From contig NMRA01000318.1 of assembly GCA_002633005.1 (NCBI GenBank), positions 454,058-514,082 of the forward strand: DNA of 60,025 bases, in the 5' to 3' direction. Position numbers and translations under genes: made by a program. The notes under the pieces are model-generated. The model saw nothing but the letters and a program-made list of their open reading frames with translations, searched no databases and was not told the DNA's origin. Numbering within the stretch: the stretch's first letter is position 1; every line of letters starts with the position of its first letter. Origin of the DNA: Phoronis australis. Lineage: Eukaryota; Phoronida; Phoronidae. Shown one piece after another: positions 1 to 10,795 of the stretch.

Positions 1-46
1 CTCTCCCTCTCCCTCTCTCTCCCTCTCTCTCTCTCTCCCTCTCTAG
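1..46. repeat. CT-rich microsatellite
   Basis: The window opens inside a run of CTCTCC/CTCT units. It is simple-sequence DNA on the plus strand. It may also supply pyrimidine tract upstream of the exon at 115, although a second pyrimidine tract lies closer to that exon. Confidence 0.95.
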
Positions 47-114
47 CTATGACAATTGTATTGTGCCTAGTTATGAAGTTATGATCATTGCATTGTCCCT
101 CTTTCCTTTATTAG

Positions 115-231
115 AATGCACTCCACCTAACGCTCCTTGCGGCGGGAGGGGCGGCACTGATGGGACCGGCGGGACTGGCTGCAGTGATTGGATTGGGTGG
201 TGCCGCTGCATGCAAAGCATTGGATTACTAA
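115..231 (+). CDS. Terminal exon of paralogue A, Gly/Ala-rich hydrophobic C-terminus
   Basis: A pyrimidine tract ending TTTATTAG gives a good 3' splice site at 114/115. Read in phase 0 the exon encodes 38 residues and a stop, including LLAAGGAALMGPAGLAAVIG and ending ACKALDY. This is a hydrophobic Gly/Ala-rich segment that could form a membrane helix. The sequence after the stop resembles the 3' flank of the exon at 8374 and, more distantly, the last exon at 52597. The three therefore look like last exons of related plus-strand genes. The upstream exons lie outside the window. I do not recognise the protein. An interferon-induced ISG12-like hydrophobic protein crossed my mind, but the match is only compositional. 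Confidence 0.45.
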   Translation, partial: NALHLTLLAAGGAALMGPAGLAAVIGLGGAAACKALDY

Positions 232-470
232 GAAACAGCCAGCGATGACGTCACACCGGCCGAGTGAGCAATGGTCGTCATGTGTTGAGTTCTTAGAGAG
301 TCTATGTGTTGTTTGAGTTAAAGACGTAGTTTCACACCAAAACTGCTTTTCAACACAAATAATAGCACTGGGTGAATCTGTTGCACAGGGCAGTTCTTGT
401 CCGCACAGCTTGGTTAATGAGAACAGCACAGCATTAAAAGGTTCCTGAAGTACAATAACATGCATTTTTA
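232..470 (+). other. Putative 3' UTR of paralogue A
   Basis: It follows the stop at 229-231. The stretch around 243-285, with GCGATGACGTCACACCGGCC and CAATGGTCGTC, matches 8459-8510 after the exon at 8374, and weakly the coding/3' region near 52730-52785. The shared downstream sequence is the main evidence that these exons are paralogous. No clear AATAAA was seen close by. Confidence 0.4.
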
Positions 471-1339
471 ATGTAATTTAATTGATGAATACAGTCTATA
501 TCAGAAAGCACATCTTTGTTATTCTTTCACATTTTTGTAAAAAAGCGTTTTTCCCAATGTTAATTTCTATTGGCTAACGCGCGTCTGACGTCCCTGAGGC
601 TGTACAGTGAGTGAAGGCAATGAGATAAATTTAGCTTAATTATTATGCATAGGCCTATAGCTACATGGCATTGTGTGAATGCCTCTCGGCTAAAGAACTG
701 ACGCGTATAACTGGTCTGCGATCTCGCATTTTGATCAAAAGTTCATAATACAAGTTTACTTTAGTGTAATGTTGACTATTATTAGAACGATGCCGTTTTC
801 GGCATCAGGCTACGGAAGGGCCCCGTAACCTTGCCTTGGTGTGAGCTGTACACATCCTAAATGTACAGTCGTTACACCGAAAAAACGTAAAAACTGATCA
901 AATAAAATCTGACACAAAATTAGTGTCATTAAAAATTACTCTCTTCCTAGAGTAAACTAAATTAGCTTATTTACCGGTGTTGAAAAAATGGCGTTCTGTC
1001 GTTCACTCTGCTGCTAAAGTTTAGGTGGACTCTTTCAGGTCGGCTTTCGGCGCCCTCTTATTGGCCAATTTCATTCCTCGAGTTGTTCTTCCAAGTATAA
1101 CAAGCGATCGATGCGTACATGTCCGAACAAATTGTTTGAGCTGATTTCATTTCCTTTCAATTTTATAGAATTTTAAAACCCGGAAACCGAATTTCAAATT
1201 TTGCTCCTGTGAAGCTGTCATCATCTTTCGACATAGGTAGCAAAATTTTAGGAAATAGCGCGTGCTGAGCGCACTGTTTTCTTCGTTACAAAAGGCTGAG
1301 AATTATGAGATAAAATAGCGTTTACTAGATTTTCACTTA
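471..1339. other. No gene seen; possible promoter/5' region
   Basis: AT-rich sequence to about 960, then a somewhat GC-richer stretch with a short upstream ORF (ATGGCGTTCTG at about 988). A splice-donor-like GGGAAAG|GTGAGTG at 1358/1359 could end a 5' untranslated exon for the coding exon at 1566. Otherwise nothing is recognised. Confidence 0.3.
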
Positions 1340-1565
1340 AACGGTTCCAGCGGGAAAGGTGAGTGTCTGTTGACACCAGATATTCGTACGCTCCCGTGCC
1401 GGTTTATAGCTCTACATGTTCATATAGCGGCGACGAGGTTACGAGCAGAAGTACATGGGCTATGTGAAATTTCTGAGTCTAACGGAGCTCAACACACAGT
1501 GCTACTAGTACCTAGCTGTAGTTTGAAATTAGTCTTCATACAGCTAGCTGGCTGGCTAGGACCAG

Positions 1566-1604
1566 GATGAATCAACGTCACAGGAAAGAAAAACGAAAAA
1601 GGTT
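1566..1604 (+). CDS. Candidate first coding exon, basic N-terminus
   Basis: A candidate 3' splice site (GGACCAG) is followed by an ATG at 1567 and a strongly basic start, MNQRHRKEKRKR, ending in phase 2 at a good donor (TT|GTGAGT). The exon at 5920 starts with one base and would complete TTT (Phe), so the two are phase-compatible and could belong to one plus-strand gene. Exons between them may be missed. No function is recognised. The lysine/arginine run could be a nuclear or nucleolar signal, which is inference only. Confidence 0.35.
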
Positions 1605-2370
1605 GTGAGTATGCACATGACTGATGTGGATCTGTCGACTGGACTACGTACTCGCACGGCTAATGACCTTTATCTCTTTATGCTGTACAGCCTCGGTGAC
1701 GTCACGAAAAACAGCGCTTGCAGTGGGGCTTTACGGAACTAATACATTTTTACTTTTCGAAGTAAAAAAGAAAAATACTGTGCACTATTTAAGAACATGT
1801 GGATGCCAGTAACCAACCTTTATACGTTCAAAATTCATATTTAAATGCTGAAACATGTAATTCGGGCCTCTTTTAATGACCTTTTCCTACTGTAATATCA
1901 GGTGTTTTAATTAATTGAAAACGAGTGTCTCCCAGCTGCGTGACACGTTTAGTAACAATGCCAGAACAGATACGTTAGCAAAGAAATATCTGCCATTGGC
2001 ATGATCGAGTGAGTATTAACTGCAGACAAAACACCGTCAAACAGGCATCACAAAAAGTGCAATGAAGAGAACCCAACATTAACATGTGATTGGATAAAAC
2101 GTTGAAACCAAGTCTCACTACATACCACAACTCCCTTTCTTCGGTCATATTGTTATTGTTACACTAGGAGTCACAGCAAGATCTCCACATAGAATCTCCT
2201 CCATTATGTCGAAGTGCTCCCAAGTGCGCCGCCCCTGACCAGTTTTTGCAGGACAGTCTTATACCTAAAACATATCAATCACAACCGCATAGAAAGATAG
2301 ACCACATTAAGGTGGATATATTACCGAGACTCACAAATTAATAAGATATATGTAGTCAGTTACACAAAAT

Positions 2371-2566
2371 GACTCATTTCAGACATGAACCAGCAAAGGA
2401 CCATGACAAAGTAGCTCATTTCAGGCAAGTCATGTCAGGAAATGGACGACAAATGTATGAACCAAAGTTGAAACATTTTACCCACCGGAATTTCATGTTG
2501 TCAAACTTTTTCAGACATAATTCCCATGACATTTGGACCCCTTTTGATTTCATGTCCTCTGAAATG
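2371..2566. repeat. Imperfect inverted repeat around an open frame
   Basis: CATTTCAGACATGAA near 2377 faces TTTCATGTCCTCTGAAATG near 2550. Further internal half-sites occur (CATTTCAGGCAAGTCATG, GGAAATGG). The segment could fold into a hairpin and happens to be open in one frame (2369-2590), but the composition looks like repeat DNA rather than protein. It may be a very small palindromic element. Confidence 0.35.
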
Positions 2567-3145
2567 GCTGTCCAGAAATATTTATCTTAGGGTATACATT
2601 CTTTACATGCTTTCGATTACGATAACACTCCAGTAAACATCTTAACATTTTCTGGGGTCCATTTACACCTTCAGATTCTGAAAGTAAACAGAAGTACTAC
2701 ATTAAAGATGTCTCATTAAATCGTGAATATGCAAATGAAATACTAGTTTACAAACAACCCCAGGTCTTCCGGTGAGCCAGAAATCATCGGAGAACCACTT
2801 ACCATTACAATCTTGCGAAAGCCTTGTTTACAATACTATTTTTATGTAAATGAGTATGACAATATGTCATCATTACCATAATAAAACAAGGCACAATTTT
2901 AATGCATGGATTACATGTTCATTTCACTATCAAATAACGATTGCAGAATATTTGGAATTACTAGGGTTTCCTTTATATTCACATTTGTTTTTCAGTGTAT
3001 CAGTTGTGGTGTTTTCTTTAAAACCGTAATTTATTTACCAATCGTTTCTTTTATTGATTATACTTGTACACACAGTTGAGTTCTCCAGGAAGTCACAAGA
3101 TGACACTCGCTTCAAATTTGAATATTCTCGATTACATAGCATCCA

Positions 3146-3313
3146 ATGCAATGTGTCAGCTTCGACTTCTTTGTATATGAGCACTGCACCATTAAAATGA
3201 CAGCCAAAGTTATAGGTTTGCAGATAGAAAATGAAGTTGGGAAAAAATTCCAGCAGTGGAAATGGGCAAGCATGAATCTATTCAGAAAAATGGAAAGCAA
3301 ATGTACATACTAG
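3146..3313 (+). CDS. Small ORF, 55 aa, uncertain
   Basis: An ATG at 3146 opens a 55-residue frame containing VIGLQIENEVGKKFQQWKWA and ending KMESKCTY. The amphipathic, Lys/Trp/Gln-rich composition looks more protein-like than the surrounding AT-rich DNA. No splice sites, start context or homology support it. It would lie antisense to the possible 3' UTR of the minus-strand gene that ends at 3662. It could be chance. Confidence 0.15.
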   Translation: MQCVSFDFFVYEHCTIKMTAKVIGLQIENEVGKKFQQWKWASMNLFRKMESKCTY

Positions 3314-3661
3314 ATCAACAACATGTCAACAAATGGACAGATACAACATCACATAAATGAATGCAGTAACTGTTTTCTAACACTCATAAACACCAATTGT
3401 TAATTAATTAAGTGCTACAAAACCAACCTTCGCCATTTTCTAACTGCTCATCTACCACAGAGGCTGTAGCTAAAATTAAATTAAATTATCGTTAAAAGAT
3501 GTATTGTTTCAAAAACAACTATCATGACAAACACTTTAAACAAGCAACCCCAAAACCACTACACTCACACATAAAGGTTATTGCTAACCATTACGAGAAA
3601 ATCTGACTTACCCCATATCCTATTATAGTATTGCAAAATTCTCATGCAAATAAATGAAACA

Positions 3662-6600
3662 TCAAATATTTTTTGTATAAGCTGCTACGACTTCGGGCAC
3701 AAGTGCTTCTATAAAATTTTGTTCTGCTCTGGTACAACATTTAATATATAACAAAACCACCACAAGGGTTTACAGCCAACTTAAACATAACAAAGACTAA
3801 AGAGTGAAATGCAAGCCGTACTTCACACAAACTGATAAAAAGGAGCTCTAAGATATAACTGGTACAAGAAGTGACATTAACTAAACCATTTGTGAAACAT
3901 CAATTGTTTTTGGTACTTCAATTAATAAACCATAGGTCCTCCAAAATCGGCGCATGTATTTCAATATGTCTAGCTTTGTGGATGAATTTACCAATGTCCA
4001 CGATTTCTACGATCCCTATTTAGTTGGTACTGCCAGACACAGAGAATCTTTCTTATCAGTCCAAAAACTAGGATCATTATGAACCTGATGTAAAGAATTT
4101 TTAATCCGAATCACTGACCAACAGCAAACTACAAATCTTGAGGGGTGGTAACTGAACTGATTTTCAGGTAAAATAAACTGAAACATACTCACAGCTTCTA
4201 CTGTCTAACTGTATAAGACTATCATGTGCTGCAAATAAATAACAGCTTGATTCAACCTCGGTCAACAAATTAATGCAACAATTCTATAGAAAAAGCCTAA
4301 GAACAAATACTTGAGGTTGTAAAAACGTTATCACATGATCTGTAAAAATGCATTTTTGCATCATTTATTCAATATGTGGCACAAGAGATGCATTTTTTGC
4401 ACTTTTGAGCATGAATGAAGACCTGTTGTTTAGGCAGCAACTGACCCTTGTCAAGAGAATAAAGGCATATATATCGAATTTATATGACTACTTGATTAAT
4501 TCAATTACCGTTTGTAGTAAAAATTTACTATATGCCATTATGTTTCTGGAAAATAGAATATGTCCTAAGAGAATTGTCTAGTCTGCAAACTGCTGCTACG
4601 CTACAAAAACTTTACATAAAGCACTACGATAGAATATCAAGAACAGAGTTACAGTTTGTTACAACATGACCTTTTCCATTTAAGAATTCTCGAGGTTTAC
4701 ATTCATGAAAGTTCTAATTTTGATGGCCCTCAAGTAGAAGGTGACCGTTTTAAGAAAAAAATTCTAATAATGTTTTAGTGTTTGAATCATAGGCTCTAGG
4801 AACAATGACAAATTTTATAAGATTCTGATCAGCAATTTCTGGGAAATGGCATTTCGAAATTAACCACCAAATTTGGGCATTTTCTACAGGTCCTACTTAA
4901 AAGAGTTAAGCATTTCTTGAAAACATGGAATACAAATGCTTGTTATACAAAGCAACCAATAACATACTCACAATTTCTGCACTCAACCGGTACTAAAACA
5001 AAAGTGTAGACCAATTGAACATCAAAACCTCAACTAACATTTTCTCATAACTTTTACATCAAATAATAAACAGATGGTACACTTTGTTTCAAGTAGTTTA
5101 CAAGCTTATAAAACCACTTACACTCTTGGTAATTAACACACTCCTCAGCATTATTTCTTATCCTTTTAATCAGGCCTCAGAACACGCAGCCTGACAATAG
5201 GGGAAACATCAGGATAACATTGCCTTTTGTGCCAGGGATCGCTGACCAGATCAAATCTCATATGAGGGGACACGACATTGCTGTTGTATTCAAACCTGTT
5301 AACACCATTAGGAGTACACTGTGAAATGTGAAAGACAAAACCAGCAAAGAGAAAACATAAAATGTGGTGTATGGCATTTCATGCTCGGAACCAGGGTGTG
5401 GAGCAGCATACATTGGGGAAACCAAACAAGCCCTGAAAAGTCGTTTCAACCAGCATCGGAGGTCCAGTTATGGGGACTGCTATGATTCTGCAGTTTTTAA
5501 TCACATGGCTTCCACAGACCACTCTTTCGCCATGGAAGATGTGAAGATCCTGGATAGAGAAGAAAATTGGTTTCGGAGAGGAGTCAAAGAAGCTATCTAC
5601 TAGAGAATTGAGAATCCTAGCCTCAATAGACAGGGGGGCTGCGGTTTCACTTACCTAGTACATGGGATAGGGCGCTGAAGAGAATCCCGCGGAAACTGTA
5701 CGACAGGTCACATGACAAGACACGTGACAACTCAGTGGCCTGATGAAGTCCTCGAGAGGAGGACGCAACGTAGCCATCTCCACGTACCGTAAGTCCAGTA
5801 ATAGATTTATTGATTCTTATACTATAACAATCATTCACTACATTTGAAGTGACAAGCTGCAGGTAAAAGGCATTTGATTAAACGTAATAACACACCTCCT
5901 GCTCTCACCCTCTCTGCAGTGAACATATCGAATTTACATTTAATAATAAGGCCATCTGGGTAAGTGGTTGTGACTGTTTGCCAATGCCTGGAAATAATTA
6001 ACAAACATATACGCAGTTTTACACTGGCCAATACTAGCATATTAATGTTCAATAGTTAGTAATACGTCAACCACTCATGCCTCCACGGTTGCCATGGTCA
6101 TTTCGTTGAGCACGCATTGACTACAGTAAATGGGTTGACAAATTTAACATTGCTTTACGTTCTTTTCTTAAGGAGGCGACACTACTCTAATGTGCAATTG
6201 AACACACCTCAGACAACAGACGGCGTACTTAAATAAAGCAAAATTTGCCATCACAGCAGGTGCTGCTAGAGATCACAAAACTTATCCATTGAGAACAGAA
6301 AGAGTTGGCAGTCTAAGTAATAAAAAGTCAATGGTGAAAAGAAAATTGTAAGTTGTGAAAAAAAATTTGCAAAGGGCGAATGTCTAACATGAACAGTAAC
6401 TGGGGTACATATTCATTTCCAGTTGTGTGGAAGCAACTTATACCAATGACCCAATGATGGTGCTGAAATGAGATGAAATTCTCTATGGAGAATCTGACAC
6501 ACGAGTGGAGTCTTTTGACAGAGTGTTCAATAATGTAATGGTTAACCAAAGAGAAGATTTTGAAAGAATAAAATGAACTTTGGCAATGTAAAACCTACCT

Positions 6601-7699
6601 AAAATTTAAATGATGTTAATGTACAACACAGTGACTGCCGCAGTAACTGCCTAGGGAATGTTTTTGCTGTGAAGCACAGCGTGTATCGAATACACAACAC
6701 AAATACGTTCTGTATACAAGACTTTCATACCAAAACATATAGTCAAAATGTCCTGGTTACACAGGTGTTACGCTGTGTAATTTACTCCCGAATAATGTAC
6801 ACAACATAAATGATCTAACTGACTTTTGTAAGACCCATTTACATTTCTTGATGACTCGACATGTGAGTGCCACATTTGTGAGTACACTAAGACTGTAATG
6901 TTTTAGACAGTTTTTTTTTCAATAAATGTCTATCTATATGTAGTTCTCTTAAAACTGTAAAATGTTGTATAATTTTTATTCACCTTCTGTCGAGGAACAG
7001 CACATGTGCTAATGTCTTATGTGTTTGTGAACCACACCAACGTGAAATACACCTTTCGATCCCCCTAAACTCCCCGTAGATCCGCTTTTGGCATTACTTG
7101 ATCGTTGGTATACATACTGTCTTACTGTGAGTGACAAACATCAGTTACGTTTTACTTTGAAATGTGTTTACAAAGTACAAAAAAGTAGACAAAATTTTGT
7201 TAGCAAAATAAGTAATATCTTTTAGCGACCAATGATATGCGACCAAAAATGTCAATAAAGTTCGTTCTAAGTTTTTTAGGCGTATTTAGGCCCCCTTGCT
7301 TGTCTGCCAACAAGATTACTCTACAAGACCACAAATAGTAAAAATGACACAGAAATAAATTTTGCCATATTAGTAGGATGCTGCATCTAATTGTGCGCCT
7401 GTTGAAATGTAAAAAAGACTTCCGAGTACAGTGGTCGTGTAGTGTAGTCGTAAAGCTGCAGGAACATACTGGCCTAAGAGATTCAGAGAACTGAAGCAGA
7501 CGACACAGCCACAGGTATTTTGCCACGAACGACATTTATGTCATTCAAATACAAATCTGATGGGAAGTAGAACAGACAAACTCAACAGTGCTACATTTTG
7601 TTTAACACACGTGCCTTAATTGGTGCTTCTGTCAACAATTGGCTGGAAATTTTCGAAAAACGAACGAAAATCATCGGCTTACCCTTCAATATCCGCCAT
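3662..7699 (-). CDS. Five-exon micro-exon gene model, 59 aa
   Basis: Exons on the minus strand are 7699-7683 (AAAATGG start, MADIE, donor GG|GTAAGC), 5162-5122, 4992-4972, 4228-4193 and 3726-3662. Every junction keeps phase (2,1,1,1). The 21- and 36-nt exons have strong signals: acceptors CTTTTGTTTTAG and TTATTTATTTGCAG, donors GTGAGTATG. The product contains NNAEECVNYQELPVECRN and EQNFIEALVPEVVAAYTKNI before TGA. The second exon has the weakest acceptor (ATTAAAAG) and lies at the edge of a Penelope insertion, so an exon may be missed or damaged there. I do not recognise the protein. The exon choice was guided by phase, so treat it as a model. An AATAAA near 3050 (minus) could serve as the 3' end. 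Confidence 0.35.
5165..5810 (+). mobile_element. 5'-truncated Penelope-like element with GIY-YIG domain
   Basis: One frame, interrupted by a few stops, reads the end of the reverse-transcriptase thumb (ITLPFVPGIADQIKSHM, then VVFKPVNTIRSTL), the linker VKDKTSKE, and the endonuclease start VVYGISCSEPGCGAAYIGET. It continues with RFNQHRRSS, VKILDREENWFRRGVKEAIY and ENPSLNRQGG. These are hallmark blocks of Penelope-like retroelements, whose GIY-YIG nuclease nicks the target for reverse transcription. Everything upstream of the thumb is missing, as in typical 5' truncation. In-frame stops (after IRSTL, after SKEKT and after AIY) show it is dead. The plus-strand insertion lies inside the minus-strand gene model. 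Confidence 0.92.
5740..5770 (+). other. Degenerate hammerhead-ribozyme-like motif in the Penelope 3' region
   Basis: CTGATGA at 5740 is followed by a perfect six-base helix (GTCCTC/GAGGAC, loop GAGAG) and then GCAAC where a hammerhead would have GAAAC. One extra A precedes the helix. Hammerheads are known in the terminal regions of Penelope-like elements. The changed core (GCAA for GAAA) predicts an inactive copy. The alternative is coincidence within coding-derived sequence. Confidence 0.35.
5920..5959 (+). CDS. Candidate internal exon, 40 nt
   Basis: An unusually good acceptor (pyrimidine tract CCTCCTGCTCTCACCCTCTC then TGCAG) and a good donor (TGG|GTAAGTGG) bracket 40 bases. With one leading base the frame reads EHIEFTFNNKAIW with no stop; the other two frames are less convincing. 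It is phase-compatible with the exon at 1566. Identity is unknown. Confidence 0.35.
6130..7680. other. No gene recognised; intron of the minus-strand model
   Basis: AT-rich sequence within intron 1 of the 7699-3662 model. A possible minus exon at about 6125-6080 (acceptor ACTGTAG, coding QCVLNEMTMATVEA) would join the first exon in phase but meets TGA before any donor. I left it out of the model. No transposon protein seen. Confidence 0.3.
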
Positions 7700-7949
7700 T
7701 TTGCTACGCCTTGTACTAGCGTGATCTTGCGAAGTCTTGCGAGACCTTGCTTTTAAGCTAGGTCCTAGCGTAGGTCCTAGCGTTACTGTACGCACGTCAG
7801 GTGTATTTGCCTGCTTCCTTAATTTACGTTTGTATTGTTACCGTATTTGCATGAGGGTCCACCATATGACAGGTGTGCTTAAAAGGCCTGTTTAAACTGT
7901 GACATGGTTGATAAGAATGAAGCAATGAAAGTTACAATGGTTATATTTC

Positions 7950-8373
7950 ATAACTCGTGTCGAGCTCCGCCTGAATGGGACACTTGTGCAACATTTAGTA
8001 CCAATTAGCGTTACAGATGAGGTATAATGTAGCTAATGGGCAAATTTGCTTAATAATGGCTATGAAATCATCATCATTTTATGCACTGTATTGACGTTAG
8101 TCTGATCTGAATTTCAACATTCATTATACTTACCTCAGATTTTGAGTTTCGAAAAGAAAGATATTAATTGAGATATATTACACGGTTTCGGAGATTTTCT
8201 TTCATTGTTGGACCGAGAACGTGTAATTAACGCAACGTTTTAAATTAACTATGTCATTGTCAGTTCGAAAATATATGCTACTGATTTTGAGTAGCAAACA
8301 GGATTAGCGAAAACCGTAATAATCTAATTATGACAATTAAAACGAAATGTATGGTGTCTCTTTTGATTATTAG
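7950..8373 (+). repeat. Intron block shared with 52235-52596
   Basis: The sequence upstream of the exon at 8374 can be aligned with the intron before 52597. Shared blocks include GTACCAATTAG, TTCATTATA.TTACC, ATGTCA..GTCAGTTC, CAGGATTAG and a final pyrimidine-rich acceptor. The exons that follow start GGTC in both but then differ. This marks the genes ending at 8448 and 52749 as duplicates. Confidence 0.5.
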
Positions 8374-8448
8374 GGTCTATGGGCTTTGGGAGCCTTGGGA
8401 TCCGCTTCATACAGTGGCAGCAAATTCTTGTTCCACAAGTTGAATTAA
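8374..8448 (+). CDS. Terminal exon of paralogue B
   Basis: Acceptor TTTTGATTATTAG is followed in phase 0 by WALGALGSASYSGSKFLFHK and a stop at 8446-8448. The preceding intron matches that before 52597, and the following sequence matches that after the stop at 231. This places it in the same family as the coiled-coil gene at 45.8-52.7 kb. The C-terminus is short and partly hydrophobic. No upstream coding exon equivalent to 51716 was found; the expected position is occupied by the first exon and promoter of the minus-strand gene. It may be a remnant. Confidence 0.4.
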   Translation, partial: GLWALGALGSASYSGSKFLFHKLN

Positions 8449-8570
8449 CACTAAGAAGACGCCACACCGACCGAGAGAAAAGAATGGTGAGTGAGCCATG
8501 GTCGTCGTGTTGTGTTATTTGTGAATATTGCTTGACATGTAATGTAATTTAACTTTTTGGGGTTGACTTG
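8449..8570 (+). other. Putative 3' UTR of paralogue B
   Basis: GCCACACCGACCGAG and GCCATGGTCGTCGTG correspond to bases 250-285 after paralogue A. The similarity fades into AT-rich sequence by about 8570. A possible AATAAA lies near 9129. Confidence 0.35.
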
Positions 8571-10074
8571 GTAACAGTCATTCATTCAAACATATAGTCT
8601 TGAAACTCCATGTTATCAGATTTTCAACACCATGTAAAAAGGATACTAAACCCTGTTTTGATTTCGACGATTTCAGCCAATCCTCGTTCAAGTATTACCG
8701 GCTAATGCATCAATGTTGTCAATCCTGAAAGATGAAAGCAGGAATCAACATATAAAAACTCATACCTCTTCTTTCACAAATTGGACATTGTGGCTTTGGT
8801 GGGTGCTTTTTCCGAGTAATTTGCTAAAAACGTAAGTCACTTTCACCCGTTTAGCAGAATTTGAAAGGAGTTTTCAAAATTTCCTTCAAACTTTTGAGGA
8901 TTGTGGAGGGTTACAGAGAACTGCACGGGGAAGTCGTTTTTAGTTTATGTTAATAGGCCAATATCGGGTTTGGTATCCTTTAAACTTTATAAGTGCCTAC
9001 TGGTGGAGAGGTTTCGAAAACGTTTGGTGTGCCGGGACGAATTAGAATCAAGACATTGTACGAATTCGTTCAAATACACAGTAAACATAAGAGTACTGCT
9101 ATACATCCTTGCCATGTTCTAACACTACAATAAAAAGTCAGCCATACCATTCTGCGTTGTCACACATGTCGGAAGTTTGTTATACATTGACTTCGAGGCT
9201 CTTAAGCAATGATGAAAACCACTTTTGCAGTCTCAGCAACTAATGGAGAATTCTACAAATACTTTAAGAAATCAATGAAAGCAACAACAAAACGATATTT
9301 TTTATTTGCAAACTTGTGGACCATAGCTGACAATGTAAAAACTTTGATCGACATTGCTGTATTGTTGAAGCTCCTTTCGGAACCCTGTTTTCTCTCCTTG
9401 AGAATTTGTTGAAGATCCGTGAGGAGATAAAATCATTGTAGTAATTGAACTTGATTGTCAAAAGCAGACAGATTTTAACTCAGAAACATCAACATTTCGA
9501 GAATCTGTTCTATCATCTCAAGCAAGAGAGTGGAAAATTTAAATAATGTCATATTGGCTCTTCCTACAGCCCCGGGCGATATCGTCTTGACTTCTCATAT
9601 GAATCTAGCATTGGCTTTCAAGTCAAAGCGTTACATCAAAATCGCGTTGGAGTCTTATGTCATCTGCGGGCGGGATAGTCTCCACTCTATTTTACATGGG
9701 GGTGTGACAACGAAGCTTATTTGCCCTTTGTGGTTCCGTTCCCCCAGTCGTGATTCTTTTGTTTGGCTTAACAAATGCTTGTCTCAAAAAGATGAGCATA
9801 TTTGGCGAATGTTCTTGCGTTTAGAAAGTCGAACGCTACACACCGCACATCAGATGCAACTTGATCGGACTTCGGGAGAAACACGCACTAGACGCGTGTA
9901 CACTTAACTAGTATTGCAATGGCAATACACAAGTTACCCACCAGTAATGAGCTTCTCTGCCAATAACCACGAAAAAACCTACCGCAGTCTATTAAGGAGG
10001 TAATAGTCGGAGGCACAAAATTTACTTTGTCAAACTTTACACACATGCTGCCATCGCTTGTGTCCCACCCCCAG
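8571..10074. other. No gene recognised
   Basis: The longest frame (9530-9907, 125 aa) has no recognisable domain, no start context and no splice support. Its 3' end is a dispersed repeat (9852-9905), so I do not call it a gene. Confidence 0.3.
9852..9905 (+). repeat. Dispersed repeat, copy 1
   Basis: ATGCAACTTGATCGGACTTC followed by GGGAGAAACACGCACTAGACG recurs with a few changes at 10727-10795. The two copies are in direct orientation, about 0.87 kb apart. Family unknown. Confidence 0.7.
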
Positions 10075-10134
10075 GTCGCTACTGCTTTCTACTACTTTCA
10101 TCTTCCGCATCGCCACCTCTGTTGCTTTGATCAG
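10075..10134 (+). CDS. Candidate 60-nt phase-0 exon
   Basis: Pyrimidine-rich acceptor TGTCCCACCCCCAG and donor CAG|GTAACT enclose exactly 20 codons, VATAFYYFHLPHRHLCCFDQ, open in phase 0. The composition is unusual (Tyr/His/Cys), so a chance pair of sites is quite possible. No neighbouring exon was identified. Confidence 0.2.
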
Positions 10135-10726
10135 GTAACTATTTAATACTCTTCGAATCAGGAATTATTGGGAAACTCTTCACCAATCTCCGCCCAGACT
10201 CCACCTTCCTACCGCGCTGTGGTGTTACCCACTTAGGCAAAATCGTTCCCACTGACACATTATCGCGAATAAAACAAATATTAAGAAGGTTAGATACAGC
10301 TTTAATTTATCACTGATACTTTTAATTTTCAAATATTGTATTTTGGTCCTTGCGTACAATGAAAACGTGGGATTATGGGATTAGTTTTCTGTTACAGGTA
10401 CCTAAAAAGAGACTTATCTTTGACACATTTACATGGGTTACTGAAAAGACACCTCAAATTAAAGTAATAACTGAAATTCTTTAAAAAAATCATCACTTTA
10501 GTTGCACGATGTTAGCTTTGAAAAATTTAAAGTCAACGTTTTAATGACATAAATTTTATTTACTGGTTTGCTAATTTCCTTGTGTCGGCGTTTTGGTTTC
10601 TACACAAAAAGTTAATTTTTCTTTGTTGTTTTACTTTATACCCATTGTGTTTTCTGTGAAATAAAAAAATTAAGGGTCACCGATTTTTAGCTATATTTCT
10701 TGAATATTTCCGCTGAGCAAATCAAT

Positions 10727-10795
10727 GCAATTTGAACGGATGTCGGGAGAAACGCGCCCTAGACGGAAAGTCTTTTCGGCCGTACACTAAAATTA
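10727..10795 (+). repeat. Dispersed repeat, copy 2
   Basis: Direct-orientation copy of 9852-9905: ATGCAATTTGAACGGATGTC, then GGGAGAAACGCGCCCTAGACG. Confidence 0.7.

Noticed and set aside
2984-3110. Acceptor-like TTTTTCAG followed by CISCGVFFK, recalling a nuclear-receptor zinc finger
   Set aside because: The rest of the frame has none of the conserved receptor residues, and no donor follows; chance match.
5640-5665. Strong minus-strand splice donor (CTAG|GTAAGTG)
   Set aside because: It falls within plus-strand Penelope coding sequence, so it is a chance site.
6080-6125. Minus exon QCVLNEMTMATVEA joining the MADIE first exon in phase
   Set aside because: It meets an in-frame TGA before any usable donor, and joining the exon at 5162 gives a longer product. 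Kept only as a note.
9530-9907. 125-aa plus-strand frame
   Set aside because: No domain, no start context, and its end is a dispersed repeat also found at 10727.
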